Below are positions 42,360 to 51,569 of a stretch of 64,000 nt of DNA, one piece after another (within the stretch, counting starts at the first letter, position 1; the number at the start of each line of letters is the position of its first letter). The translations under genes and the position numbers were made by a program. The DNA comes from Rhizobiales bacterium NRL2. GTDB taxonomy: Bacteria; Pseudomonadota; Alphaproteobacteria; Minwuiales; Minwuiaceae. The stretch is from assembly GCA_001664005.1 (NCBI GenBank), contig CP016093.1:4393031-4457030 (forward strand), given 5' to 3'. The notes beneath the pieces are model-generated. The model ran no database searches and was not told where the DNA came from. It saw nothing but the letters and a program-made list of their open reading frames with translations.

Positions 42360-44003
42360 ATGCAAGGGCTGATGCAGAACCAGCAGCTTCTGATCCACAC
42401 CCTGATCGACTACGCCGCGCAATATCACGGCAAGACCGAGATCGTGACGCGCACGGTCGAAGGCCCGATCCACCGCTATACCTACCGCGACGCACAGGCC
42501 CGCTCCAAACAGGTGGCCAACGCGCTGAAGCGCCTCGGCGTCGAGCTGGGCGACCGCATCGGCACGCTGGCCTGGAACACGCACCGCCACTTCGAATGCT
42601 ATTACGGCGTCTCCGGCCTGGGCGCGGTGCTGCACACCATCAATCCGCGGCTGTTTCCGGAACAGATCGTCTACATCGCCAACCACGCCGAGGACCGGGT
42701 CATCTTCACCGACCTGACCTTCGTGCCGCTGCTGGAAAAGGTGCAGGACGAGCTGAAGACGGTCGAGAAGATCATCGTCATGACCGACGCCGCGCACATG
42801 CCCGAGACCAGCCTGAAGAACGTCCTGTGCTACGAGGACCTGCTGGCCGCCGAGTCGAGCGACTTCGAATGGCCGGAATTCGACGAGACCACCGCCTCCA
42901 GCCTCTGCTACACCTCCGGCACCACGGGCAACCCGAAGGGCGTGCTCTACCAGCACCGCACCACGGTGCTGCACAGCTTCGCCGCCTGCATGGGCGACTG
43001 CCTGGCGCTGTCGTCGAAGGACACCATCCTGCCCGTCGTGCCCATGTTCCACGCCAACGCCTGGGGCCTGGCCTACTCGGCGCCCATGTGCGGCGCCAAG
43101 CTGGTGCTGCCCGGCAAGGACCTGGACGGTCAGTCCGTCTACGAGCTGATGGACCAGGAGGAAGTGACCATGTCGGCCGGCGTGCCGACGGTGTGGCTGA
43201 TGCTTCTCAACCACATGGAGGAGAAGGGCCTGAAGCTGCCGCACATGAACCGCACGGTGATCGGCGGCTCGGCGGCCCCGGCCTCCATGATCCGCAAGTT
43301 CGAGACCGAATACGGCGTCACTGTCATTCACGCCTGGGGCATGACCGAGATGAGCCCGCTGGGCACCACCGGCGTCATGACGAAGGAGATCGAGAAGCTG
43401 CCCTTCGAGGAGCAGCTGCCCTACAAGGCCAAGCAGGGCCGCGTGATCTACGGCGTCGAGCTGAAGATCACCGACGACGAGGGCAACGAACTGCCGCGCG
43501 ACGGCGTCGCCTACGGCAATCTCAAGACCCGCGGCTACTGGATCACCGCCGGCTACTTCAAGGGCGAGGGCGGCCAGGTGCTGGACGAGGACGACTGGTT
43601 CGACACCGGCGACGTCGCCACCCTGGACGAGGACGGCTTCATGACCATCACCGACCGGGCCAAGGACGTGATCAAGTCCGGCGGCGAGTGGATCAGCTCG
43701 ATCGACCTGGAGAATGCGGCGATGGCCCATCCGGACGTCGCCGAGGCCGCGGTGATCGGCATCGTCCATCCCAAGTGGGACGAGCGCCCGCTGCTCTGCA
43801 TCGTGAAGAAGCAGGGCCGCGATCCTTCGAAGGAGGACATCCTGCAGTCGCTGGAGGGCAAGATCGCCAAGTGGTGGATGCCCGACGACGTCGCCTTCGT
43901 CGACGAGATCCCGCATACCGCGACCGGCAAGATCCAGAAGGTGACGTTGCGCGAACAGTTCAAGGACTACGTGCTGCCGACCGCGCAGTCCGCCGCGGAG
44001 TAG
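42360..44003 (+). CDS. 3-(methylthio)propionyl-CoA ligase / medium-chain acyl-CoA ligase-like (DmdB family)
   Basis: The protein has 547 residues and is an ANL enzyme with [18 protein letters not shown] near residue 180, [49 protein letters not shown] and the catalytic lysine in [12 protein letters not shown]. The N-terminal [20 protein letters not shown] and the [13 protein letters not shown] block are typical of the DmdB/long-chain acyl-CoA ligase group. It may activate methylthiopropionate or medium-chain acids. No DmdA or DmdD is clearly present, so that pathway is not proven. The gap before the MAPEG gene holds a palindrome. Confidence 0.85.
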   Translation: MQGLMQNQQLLIHTLIDYAAQYHGKTEIVTRTVEGPIHRYTYRDAQARSKQVANALKRLGVELGDRIGTLAWNTHRHFECYYGVSGLGAVLHTINPRLFPEQIVYIANHAEDRVIFTDLTFVPLLEKVQDELKTVEKIIVMTDAAHMPETSLKNVLCYEDLLAAESSDFEWPEFDETTASSLCYTSGTTGNPKGVLYQHRTTVLHSFAACMGDCLALSSKDTILPVVPMFHANAWGLAYSAPMCGAKLVLPGKDLDGQSVYELMDQEEVTMSAGVPTVWLMLLNHMEEKGLKLPHMNRTVIGGSAAPASMIRKFETEYGVTVIHAWGMTEMSPLGTTGVMTKEIEKLPFEEQLPYKAKQGRVIYGVELKITDDEGNELPRDGVAYGNLKTRGYWITAGYFKGEGGQVLDEDDWFDTGDVATLDEDGFMTITDRAKDVIKSGGEWISSIDLENAAMAHPDVAEAAVIGIVHPKWDERPLLCIVKKQGRDPSKEDILQSLEGKIAKWWMPDDVAFVDEIPHTATGKIQKVTLREQFKDYVLPTAQSAAE

Positions 44004-44029
44004 ACGCAGCCGATCCACCCCCTCCCCGC

Positions 44030-44053
44030 CCCTCCCCCTGGCCAGGGGGAGGG
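44030..44053. repeat. perfect 24-bp palindrome in intergenic element
   Basis: CCCTCCCCCTGG is followed directly by its reverse complement CCAGGGGGAGGG. Flanks CCCCTCCCCGCC and GATCGGGAGGGG extend the symmetry. It lies after the CoA ligase stop and could act as a terminator or REP-like element. It is similar in base composition to 24441-24512. Confidence 0.7.
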
Positions 44054-44177
44054 TGATCGAGCGCCGAGCGCGAGATCGGGAGGGGTATGCGCCGCCCCGG
44101 CATCCTTCCGATACTGCTATTCTTTCGCCTCCGTTTCGGTCAGGATACCGGTTGTCAATGACCGGGAGGGAATGGCC

Positions 44178-44576
44178 ATGACCGAGATGTCCTACGAGCT
44201 TCAGGCCCTGGGCTGGGCGGCCCTGATCTGGGTGCTGCATTTCCTTGTTACGTCCATGGCCGCCAGCGGCCAGGTCGGCATGGGCTATCTGCTGGGCCCG
44301 CGCGACGAGCAGAAGGAGCTCACCGGCGCGGCCGCGCGGCTGAAGCGCGCGATGGCCAACTACAACGAGGGGCTGCTGCTTTTCGCCGTCGCCGTGGTTC
44401 TCGTCGTGCTCGGTCAGGCCTCGAGCGAACTGACGCAGTACTGCGCCGGCGTCTTCCTGGCCTCGCGGCTGCTCTACATCCCGGCCTACGCGCTGGGCTG
44501 GTCGCCCTGGCGGACGCTGATCTGGTTCATCGGCTTCGCGGCGACGCTGGTCATGGTGCTCGCGGCGCTGTTCTGA
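44178..44576 (+). CDS. MAPEG family membrane protein
   Basis: The protein has 132 residues from the second ATG (44178), because GGGAGGG is seven bases before it and only one base before the ATG at 44172. It has four hydrophobic helices and the MAPEG segment RLKRAMANYNEGLLLFAVAVV. The family includes microsomal glutathione transferases and leukotriene synthase. The bacterial function is mostly unknown, but a membrane glutathione-dependent role is possible. It lies alone between two CoA-enzyme genes. Confidence 0.85.
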   Translation: MTEMSYELQALGWAALIWVLHFLVTSMAASGQVGMGYLLGPRDEQKELTGAAARLKRAMANYNEGLLLFAVAVVLVVLGQASSELTQYCAGVFLASRLLYIPAYALGWSPWRTLIWFIGFAATLVMVLAALF

Positions 44577-44643
44577 GCGGGGTCGATTGACCGGACGGCG
44601 CGCGCGCGCCTAGTCTGCCGCCACGGTTTCAGACGGGGGAGGA

Positions 44644-45801
44644 ATGGCCGTGGCGCTACCGCTGGACGGGCTTGTGGCCTATGAATTCGGCTCCAACGTG
44701 GCCGGGCCGTTCGCCGGCTCGATCCTGGCCGAACTGGGCGCGACGCTGATCAAGATCGAACGGCCCGAGGGCGACGACGCCCGGGCCTGGGGGCCGCCCT
44801 TCGCGGAGGACGGCACGGCGACCATCTTCCATGCGCTGAACCGCAACAAGAAGTCGGTCACCGTCGACCTGAAGGATGCGGAGCGCGTCGAGGCGCTGCG
44901 CCGCAAGATCGCGGCCGAAGCCGATATCGTGGTGCAGAACATGCGGCCCGGCGCCATGAAGCGCCTCGGTCTCGACGCCGAGACGCTCTGCGCGCTGAAC
45001 CCGAAGCTGGTCTACTGCAACCTCAACGCCTTCGGCGCCGACGGTCCGCTGAAGGACCGGCCGGGCTACGATGCGCTGATGCAGGCCTTCGGCGGCATCA
45101 TGTCGGTAACCGGCGACGAGGGCCAGGCACCGGTGCGCTGCGGCATCTCCGTGATCGACATGGGCACCGGCATGTGGTGCGCCATCGGCATCCTGGCGGC
45201 GCTGTTCCGCCGCGGCGTCACCGGCAAGGGCGGGCTGGTGGACGCGGCGCTGTTCGAGACCGCGGTGCAGTGGATGACCTTCTACTCGGCCGACTACCAG
45301 ACCACCGGCAACCTGCCGAAGCGTCACGGCTCGGGCGTGCGCGGCATCGCGCCCTATGAGGCCTTCCAGTGCGAGGACGGCTATCTGATCGTCGCCGCCT
45401 CCAACGACCGACTGTTCCTGAAGCTGGCCGACGCGCTGGGGCGCCCGGACTGGAAGGAGGACCCGCGCTTCTCCACCAACCCGCAGCGCGACGCCAACCG
45501 CGTGGAACTGAAGCGTCAGCTTTCCAACCAGCTGATCCAGAAACCCCGGGCGCACTGGCAGAACATCCTCGACATGGCCGGTGTGCCCAATGCGCCGACC
45601 CAGTCCATCGACGAGGTCCTGGACCATCCCCAGACCATCGCCGCCGGCATGGTGCAGCAGATCGCCGGCGCGCCCTTCGGCCTGGTGGGCATGCCGCTCA
45701 GCTTCGACCGGGAGCGGCCGGGCCTGCGCTCTAAGGCGCCCGACCTCGGCGCCGACACCGACGAGATCCTGCCGCCCGGCGAGAACAAGGAGAGCGCCTG
45801 A
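44644..45801 (+). CDS. CaiB/BaiF-family (class III) CoA-transferase
   Basis: The protein has 385 residues from the ATG at 44644. The GTG at 44650 is better spaced from GGGGGAGGA and is an alternative. Class III CoA-transferase motifs are present, with the catalytic aspartate in SVIDMGTG at residue 172, the substrate segments EPEG-like IERPEGDDARAWGPP and GYDALMQAFGGIMSVTG. It moves CoA between carboxylic acids. Its TGA shares a base with the next ATG (TGATG), so it is coupled to the enoyl-CoA hydratase. Confidence 0.9.
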   Translation: MAVALPLDGLVAYEFGSNVAGPFAGSILAELGATLIKIERPEGDDARAWGPPFAEDGTATIFHALNRNKKSVTVDLKDAERVEALRRKIAAEADIVVQNMRPGAMKRLGLDAETLCALNPKLVYCNLNAFGADGPLKDRPGYDALMQAFGGIMSVTGDEGQAPVRCGISVIDMGTGMWCAIGILAALFRRGVTGKGGLVDAALFETAVQWMTFYSADYQTTGNLPKRHGSGVRGIAPYEAFQCEDGYLIVAASNDRLFLKLADALGRPDWKEDPRFSTNPQRDANRVELKRQLSNQLIQKPRAHWQNILDMAGVPNAPTQSIDEVLDHPQTIAAGMVQQIAGAPFGLVGMPLSFDRERPGLRSKAPDLGADTDEILPPGENKESA

Positions 45802-46595
45802 TGGAGGCGGAGTTCGAGACGCTGAAGCTGGAGAACCCGGCGAAGCACGTCCTGGTCGTGAAGTTCAACCGCCCCGAAGCCCGCAACGCGATGAACACGC
45901 AGATGGGCGCGGACATCAAGCAGGTCTGGGAGCAGATGTACGTCAATCCCGGCGACACGCGCTGCATCGTGCTGACGGGCGAGGGCGACAAGGCGTTCTG
46001 CGCCGGCGGCGACCTGAAGCAGCGCAACAACATGACCGACGCGCAGTGGCAGCAGCAGCACGCGCTGTTCGAACGCGGCATGATGGCGATGATGGACTGC
46101 CCCGTGCCGGTGATCGCGGCGGTCAACGGCGCGGCCTTCGGCGGCGGCTGCGAGTTCGTCTGCGCCGCCGATTTCGCCTACGCCTCGCCCAACGCCCGCT
46201 TCGCGCTGACCGAGACCTCGCTGGGGATCATGCCCGGCGCCATGGGCACGCAAAACCTGCCGCGTGCGGTGGGCGTGCGCCGCGCCAAGGAAATCATCCT
46301 GACCGCCACGCCCTTCACGGCGGAAGAAGCCTTCGAATGGGGCCTGGTGAACAGGGTCTGTCCGGCCGTCGAACTGATGGATCAGGCGATCGCCACCGCC
46401 GAGCGCATCGCCTCCAACGGACCGATCGCCGTCCGCCAGGCCAAGAAGTCGATCGCGATGTCGACCCAGCTCGGCTACCACACCGGTTACCTCTACGAGA
46501 TCGAGGCCTATAATCGGATGGTGCCGACCGAGGACCGCCTGGAGGGCGTGCGCGCCTTCAACGAGAAGCGGAAGGCGGATTTCAAGGGCCGGTAG
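45801..46595 (+). CDS. enoyl-CoA hydratase/isomerase
   Basis: The protein has 264 residues and is a crotonase with both hydratase glutamates: GGGCEFVCAADF and LTETSLGIMPGAMGTQNLPR. The oxyanion segment is FCAGGDLKQRNN. It should hydrate a 2-enoyl-CoA. It is translationally coupled to the CoA-transferase and followed by a palindromic element, after which the HMG-CoA-lyase-like gene starts. A 3-methylglutaconyl-CoA hydratase role is possible given that neighbour. Confidence 0.9.
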   Translation: MEAEFETLKLENPAKHVLVVKFNRPEARNAMNTQMGADIKQVWEQMYVNPGDTRCIVLTGEGDKAFCAGGDLKQRNNMTDAQWQQQHALFERGMMAMMDCPVPVIAAVNGAAFGGGCEFVCAADFAYASPNARFALTETSLGIMPGAMGTQNLPRAVGVRRAKEIILTATPFTAEEAFEWGLVNRVCPAVELMDQAIATAERIASNGPIAVRQAKKSIAMSTQLGYHTGYLYEIEAYNRMVPTEDRLEGVRAFNEKRKADFKGR

Positions 46596-46609
46596 CGGCC
46601 GCGCATGGT

Positions 46610-46713
46610 TGTCATCCCCGATCGAGCCTTGGCGAGACTCGGGGACCGCGGCCAGAATAGTATGCGACCTCCACCCGATCCCCGCATTTCGCCGCGCGAA
46701 AGCGGGGATGACA
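46610..46713. repeat. intergenic palindromic element with perfect 11-bp ends
   Basis: TGTCATCCCCG (46610-46620) and CGGGGATGACA (46703-46713) are exact reverse complements. Inside, ATCCCCGCATTTCGC pairs with GCGAAAGCGGGGAT across a short loop (46678-46709), and CCCCGA/TCGGGG arms flank 46616-46644. The ends GTCAT/ATGAC resemble those of 18634-18717, so they may be one broad family. It separates two genes of the same strand. Confidence 0.7.
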
Positions 46714-46744
46714 GGCGGTGGGGTCTTTCCGGGGAGGAAATGCC

Positions 46745-47692
46745 ATGGAACGTGACGTCATCCTGCGCGAGGTCGGACTTCGCGACGGCCTGCAGATGGT
46801 CAAGTCGATCTTTCCGACGGAAGCCAAGAAGAAGTGGATCTCCGACGCGGTCTCGGCCGGCATGCCGGAGATCGAGGTCTGCTCCTTCGTGCCGGCCCAC
46901 GTCGTGCCGCAGTTCCAGGATCATCAGGACATCGTCGAGCACGCGCTGGCGCAGAAGGATCTCACCGTCTCCGCGCTGATCCCGAATGCGAAGGGCGCCG
47001 AGCGCGGCTTCGGACTGGGCGTGCACAAGCTGAACTTCGTGCTCTCGGCCTCCGAGACCCACAACCAGAAGAACGTGAAGTGCTCCACCGAGGAATCGCT
47101 CGCGCGCTTCGACCAGGTGATGGAGGTACAGCGCTCGAACCCGGACTACGCGAAGACGGCGGTCTGCGGCGGCGTCTCCACCGCGCTGGGCTGCACCATG
47201 GAGGGCGAGATCGCGCCGGCCCGCGTGATGTGGCTGATCGAGGAGTATCTCAAGCGCGGCGCCACCGAGGTCGCCATCGCCGACACCGTCGGCTACGCCA
47301 ACCCGGCGCAGGTGAAGAACGTCTTCCGCCAGGCCATCGACCGGTTCGGCAAGGACACGACCATCGTCGCCCATTTCCATGACACGCGCGGCCTCGGGCT
47401 CGCCAACGCGCTGGCCGCCTACGAGGCCGGCTGCCGCGCCTTCGACGCCTCGCTGGCCGGACTGGGCGGCTGCCCCTTCGCGCCGATGGCGACAGGCAAC
47501 GTGGTCATGGACGACCTGGTGTTCATGTTCGAAGCCATGGGCGTGAAAACCGGCATCGATCTCGACCGCCTGCTGGAAATCCGGGGCCTGCTCTCGGAGA
47601 ACCTGCCCGACGAGCCCCTGCACGGCATGGTCGCGAAGGCCGGCCAGCCCAAGGGCTTCAGGCCGGCCTCCCACGCTGTGGCCGCCGAGTAG
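46745..47692 (+). CDS. hydroxymethylglutaryl-CoA lyase-like aldolase/lyase
   Basis: The protein has 315 residues from the ATG at 46745 behind GGGGAGGAAA. The DRE-TIM barrel has REVGLRDGLQ, the metal-binding HFHDTRGLG and the mobile cysteine GLGGCPFAPMATGN. It cleaves a 3-hydroxy-3-methyl-dicarboxylyl-CoA. The region that reads SSFVSPKW in typical HMG-CoA lyases is CSFVPAHVV here, so the acyl group bound may differ. It lies among CoA-transferase, hydratase and dehydrogenase genes. The exact product is not known. Confidence 0.85.
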   Translation: MERDVILREVGLRDGLQMVKSIFPTEAKKKWISDAVSAGMPEIEVCSFVPAHVVPQFQDHQDIVEHALAQKDLTVSALIPNAKGAERGFGLGVHKLNFVLSASETHNQKNVKCSTEESLARFDQVMEVQRSNPDYAKTAVCGGVSTALGCTMEGEIAPARVMWLIEEYLKRGATEVAIADTVGYANPAQVKNVFRQAIDRFGKDTTIVAHFHDTRGLGLANALAAYEAGCRAFDASLAGLGGCPFAPMATGNVVMDDLVFMFEAMGVKTGIDLDRLLEIRGLLSENLPDEPLHGMVAKAGQPKGFRPASHAVAAE

Positions 47693-47720
47693 GCGCGGGG
47701 AACCTGGGGGAGGAGAATTC

Positions 47721-48920
47721 ATGAACGCCGATACGACGATGACGACCAATGACGGCGCCTGGATGGAGCTGGGTCCGGACTGGCCCGACCTGCGCGACCA
47801 GGTGCGCCGGATCTGCGAGAAGTTCCCGCAGGAGTACTGGCACGAACTGGACGAGAAATCCGAATACCCGGACGCCTTCGTCAACGCGCTGACCGAGAGC
47901 GGTTATCTCGCCGCGCTGATTCCGGAGGAATATGGCGGCTCCGGCCTGCCGCTCCGCGCCGCCTCCGTGATCCTGGAGACGATCCACGCCAGCGGCTGTT
48001 CGGCCGCCGCCTGCCATGCGCAGATGTACATCATGGGCACGCTGCTCCGGCACGGTTCCGAGGCGCAGAAGCAGCAGTACCTGCCAAAGATCGCGACCGG
48101 GGAACTGCGCCTGCAGGCCTTCGGCGTCACCGAGCCGACGACCGGCTCCGACACCACGCAGCTCAAGACACGCGCCGTGCGCGAGGGCGACGAGTACGTG
48201 ATCAACGGCCAGAAGATCTGGACCAGCCGCGCGCGCCAGTCGGACCTGATGCTGCTGCTGGCGCGCACCACATCGCCCGACGAGGTGAAGAAGCGCACCG
48301 ACGGCCTCTCGGTCTTCCTGGTCGATCTGCGCGAGGTCGTCGGCAAGGGCTGCGAGATCCGGCCGATCAAGACCATGGTGAACCACAACACCAACGAGGT
48401 CTTCTTCGACAACATGCGCATTCCGGCCTCCGCGCTGATCGGCGACGAGGGCCGTGGCTTCAAGTACATCCTCTCCGGCATGAACGCCGAGCGCGTGCTT
48501 GTGGCTTCCGAGGCCATCGGCGACGGCAAGTGGTTCATCGAGAAGGGCGTCGCCTATTCCAACGAGCGTGTGGTCTTCGGCAACGCCATCGGCTCCAACC
48601 AGGCGGTCCAGCACCCGATCGCCCGGGCCTATGCGGAAATCCAGGCCGCCGACATGATGGTGCGTCAGGGGGCGGCGCTGTTCCAGGCGGGCCTCGACTG
48701 CGGCGAGGCGGCGAACATCGCCAAGATGCTGGCCTCCGAAGCGGCCTGGCACGCGGCGGAAGCCTGCTTCACCGCCCATGGCGGCTTCGCCTTCGCCCGC
48801 GAGTATCACATCGAGCGCAAATGGCGCGAATGCCGCCTGTTCCAGACGGCGCCGATCTCCACCAACATGATTCTCAACTACGTCGCGCAGAACGTGCTCG
48901 GTCTGCCGCGATCCTACTGA
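47721..48920 (+). CDS. acyl-CoA dehydrogenase family protein
   Basis: The protein has 399 residues from the ATG at 47721 with GGGGGAGGAG upstream. It has FAD/substrate motifs AFGVTEPTTGSDTTQL and YVINGQKIWTSRARQ. At the usual catalytic position, where many members have a glutamate in YEGTS, this reads CRLFQTAPISTNMI, so that base is glutamine or is elsewhere, as in the isovaleryl-type or other subgroups. It should oxidise a short or branched acyl-CoA and pass electrons to ETF. It lies 28 bases after the lyase gene. Confidence 0.87.
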   Translation: MNADTTMTTNDGAWMELGPDWPDLRDQVRRICEKFPQEYWHELDEKSEYPDAFVNALTESGYLAALIPEEYGGSGLPLRAASVILETIHASGCSAAACHAQMYIMGTLLRHGSEAQKQQYLPKIATGELRLQAFGVTEPTTGSDTTQLKTRAVREGDEYVINGQKIWTSRARQSDLMLLLARTTSPDEVKKRTDGLSVFLVDLREVVGKGCEIRPIKTMVNHNTNEVFFDNMRIPASALIGDEGRGFKYILSGMNAERVLVASEAIGDGKWFIEKGVAYSNERVVFGNAIGSNQAVQHPIARAYAEIQAADMMVRQGAALFQAGLDCGEAANIAKMLASEAAWHAAEACFTAHGGFAFAREYHIERKWRECRLFQTAPISTNMILNYVAQNVLGLPRSY

Positions 48921-48946
48921 CAACGAAGTACCGGAGGGGAAACGAG

Positions 48947-49405
48947 ATGCTGACCGTCGAAACGCCGCAGGACCTGAAGCAGCACGTGGGCGAGGACTGC
49001 GGGGTCTCCGAATGGGTGACCGTGGACCAGGAGATGATCGACAAGTTCGCCGACGCCACCGGCGACCACCAGTGGATCCACGTCGACGTGGAGCGGGCAA
49101 AGAAGGAGATGCCGGGCGGCAAGACCATCGCCCATGGCTTCCTGACCCTGTCACTGGTGCCGATGCTTTCGTCGCAGACCCTGGAAATCAGGAAGCGCAG
49201 CCGCGGCCTGAATTACGGCACCAACAAGATCCGCTTCACCAACATGGTGCCGGCGGGCAGCCGGGTGCGCATGCGCCAGAAGATCAAGGAAGTGAACGAC
49301 GTGGCCGGCGACGGCGTGCAGCTCATCGCCGAGGTCTCCATGGAGATCGAGGGTCAGGAACGCCCGGCCATGGTGGCCGAGTTCATCAGCCTGTCCTACG
49401 CCTGA
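48947..49405 (+). CDS. MaoC-family (R)-specific enoyl-CoA hydratase
   Basis: The 152-residue protein is a single hotdog domain from the ATG at 48947 behind GGAGGGG. The hydratase-2 signature is FADATGDHQWIHVDVERAK, with the catalytic aspartate and histidine, followed by GGKTIAHGFLTLSLVPML. It hydrates trans-2-enoyl-CoA to the (R)-3-hydroxy product. It stands directly after an acyl-CoA dehydrogenase and before a second crotonase, so the pathway has hydratases of two folds. Confidence 0.9.
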   Translation: MLTVETPQDLKQHVGEDCGVSEWVTVDQEMIDKFADATGDHQWIHVDVERAKKEMPGGKTIAHGFLTLSLVPMLSSQTLEIRKRSRGLNYGTNKIRFTNMVPAGSRVRMRQKIKEVNDVAGDGVQLIAEVSMEIEGQERPAMVAEFISLSYA

Positions 49406-49407
49406 TC

Positions 49408-50190
49408 ATGGATTACGGCACAGAACTCATCCGTTGCGAGATCGGCGACGATCACGTGGCCACCGTGACCATGGCCGCCGGTCCGGTCAACGCGCAGTCG
49501 CAGCCCTTCCACGACCAGATGATGCTGGTCTTCGACCGGCTCGCCGACGCCCCTGAAGCCCGCGCGATACTGCTCTGCTCGGCCTTCAAGCACTTCTCCG
49601 CCGGCGCCGAGATCAAGGACCGGGCGAAGTCGAAGCGCGGTCCGGGCGATCACTGGCAGCACAGCCGCCGCGCCCGGGAATGCTTCCACTCGATCATGGA
49701 ATGCCGCATTCCGGTCGTCGCCGCCGTCGGCGGCGCGGCGCTGGGCGCGGGCCTCGCCCTGGTCGCCTCCGCCGACATCATCGTCTGCGCCGACGACGCT
49801 TCGATCGGTCTGCCCGAAATCAATGTCGGCCTCGCCGGGGGCGGGCGTCACTGCATGCGGCTGTTCGGCCACAGCCGCACGCGGCGGATGATGTTCACCG
49901 GCATGCGCGTCTCGGGCGAGGAATGCTACCGGCTGGGGGTCGCCGAGGCCTGCGTGCCCCGCGACGAGCTGATCCCCGCCGCCCACGCCATCGCCGCCGA
50001 GATCGCCTCCAAGAGCCCGGTCGCGGTGGAAATCGCCAAGCATTCCGCCAACACCTTCGAGGAAATGAGCCTGCGCGACGGCTACCGCTTCGAGCAGACC
50101 ATGACATGGGAGCTGGGGAAGACGGAGGATTCGAAGGAAGCTATGCTTGCCTTCGCCGAAAAACGCGAACCCCGTTTCAAGGGGCGCTGA
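49408..50190 (+). CDS. enoyl-CoA hydratase/isomerase family protein
   Basis: The protein has 260 residues starting two bases after the MaoC stop. It is a crotonase with oxyanion segment FSAGAEIKD. The first hydratase glutamate position is alanine/leucine (LGAGLALVASADI), while the second is kept (GLPEINVGLAGGG). It may therefore be an isomerase, decarboxylase or slow hydratase rather than a standard hydratase. It lies between MaoC and the MmgE/PrpD gene. Confidence 0.85.
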   Translation: MDYGTELIRCEIGDDHVATVTMAAGPVNAQSQPFHDQMMLVFDRLADAPEARAILLCSAFKHFSAGAEIKDRAKSKRGPGDHWQHSRRARECFHSIMECRIPVVAAVGGAALGAGLALVASADIIVCADDASIGLPEINVGLAGGGRHCMRLFGHSRTRRMMFTGMRVSGEECYRLGVAEACVPRDELIPAAHAIAAEIASKSPVAVEIAKHSANTFEEMSLRDGYRFEQTMTWELGKTEDSKEAMLAFAEKREPRFKGR

Positions 50191-50206
50191 GGGAGGATGC
50201 TGGCTG

Positions 50207-51553
50207 ATGGCCGATACGGAGGTGACACGCACCCTGGCGCGGATGGCGTCGGGGCTGGCGATCGATGACATAGACGACGACGCCCGGGCGGTCGCCCGCC
50301 AGTGCCTGCTGGACTGGTTCGGCGTCACCATCGCCGGGGCGTCCGAGCCCTGCACGCGCCTGGTCGCCGAGGAGGCCGAGGATCAGGGCGGCCATCCGCA
50401 GGCGACACTGGTCGGTCTGGGACGCAAGCTGGCCAGCCGTCAGGCGGCGCTGGTCAACGGCACCGCCAGCCACGCTCACGACTATGACGACGTCAACATG
50501 ACCCTGTCCGGCCATGCGACGGTGGCAGTCGCCGGCGGCCTGCTGGCCTTGGCGGAGAAGACCGGAGCCTCCGGCGCCGAGGTGCTGACCGCCTTCGTCG
50601 CCGGCTACGAGACCGCCTGCCGGGTCGGCGCGCTGGTCATGCCCGGCCATTACGCCATGGGCTTCCATTCGACGGCGACGGCGGGAACCTTCGGGGCGGC
50701 GGCGGCCTGCGGGCGGCTGCTGGGGCTGGACGAGGAGCGGATGGCCCGCGCCTTCGGCATCGCCGGCACCATGGCGGCGGGCCTGAAGAGCCAGTTCGGC
50801 ACCGACTGCAAGCCCTTCCACGCGGGCCGGGCGACCGAGGCGGGCCTGCTGGCCGCGACCATGGCCCGCCGCGGGTTCTCCTCCCGCGGCGACATCCTGG
50901 ACTGCGCCCAGGGCTTCGCCGACACCCATTCGAAGCACTTCAATCCGGAGGCCGCGACCGGCCCCGCGCCGGGTGGCGGCTTCCACGTGCGCAACAATCT
51001 CTTCAAGTACCACGCCGCCTGCTACCTCACCCACGCAGGCATCGAGTGCGGGGCCAAGCTCAGGACCGGCGAGACGCTGGACCCGGCCGACATCGTCTCC
51101 GCGACGCTTCGGGTCGAGAAGGGCGCCGACCGCGTTTGCAACATCCCCGCCCCGAAGACGGGTCTGGAGACCAAGTTCTCGCTGCGCATGACCGCAGCCT
51201 TCGCGCTGGCCGGCATCGATACGGCGGGCATGGCCAGCTACACCGAAGCCAATGCCACCGACGCCGGGCTCAACGCCATCCGCGAGAAGGTCGACGTCGA
51301 CCTCGTCTCCGGCGTGCCGTCCACCTGGTCCGAAATCGTCATCGAGACCCGGGACGGAAGGCGGCTTTCTGTAGAGCACGATTCCGGGATTCCGGCGGAT
51401 GACGTCGCAGCCCAGGGCGAACGCATCGCCCACAAGTTCGACATGCTGGCCGAGCCCGTCATCGGCGGCAACCGCGCCGGCGCGCTCAAGGCGGCCGTGA
51501 TGGCGATCGAGGACCAGCCCTCCGTCGCCGACCTGATGCAGCTTGCCGCCTGA
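50207..51553 (+). CDS. MmgE/PrpD family protein
   Basis: The protein has 448 residues from the ATG at 50207 with GGGAGGA upstream. The family includes 2-methylcitrate dehydratase (PrpD) and cis-aconitate decarboxylase. Conserved segments are ASHAHDYDD (nucleophilic/active-site region near 85-93), FHSTATAGTFGAAAA and GLKSQFGTDCKPFHAGRA. It may decarboxylate or dehydrate a tricarboxylate to feed the nearby CoA-transferase. The exact substrate is unknown, and no prpB/prpC is present. Confidence 0.88.
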   Translation: MADTEVTRTLARMASGLAIDDIDDDARAVARQCLLDWFGVTIAGASEPCTRLVAEEAEDQGGHPQATLVGLGRKLASRQAALVNGTASHAHDYDDVNMTLSGHATVAVAGGLLALAEKTGASGAEVLTAFVAGYETACRVGALVMPGHYAMGFHSTATAGTFGAAAACGRLLGLDEERMARAFGIAGTMAAGLKSQFGTDCKPFHAGRATEAGLLAATMARRGFSSRGDILDCAQGFADTHSKHFNPEAATGPAPGGGFHVRNNLFKYHAACYLTHAGIECGAKLRTGETLDPADIVSATLRVEKGADRVCNIPAPKTGLETKFSLRMTAAFALAGIDTAGMASYTEANATDAGLNAIREKVDVDLVSGVPSTWSEIVIETRDGRRLSVEHDSGIPADDVAAQGERIAHKFDMLAEPVIGGNRAGALKAAVMAIEDQPSVADLMQLAA

Positions 51554-51569
51554 CGCCGGAAGGACATCC

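Noticed and set aside
41807-44056. A 749-codon plus-strand open frame over the end of the hydrolase and the CoA ligase
   Set aside because: The CoA ligase in another frame has all ANL motifs. The long frame is arginine/proline-rich shadow sequence.
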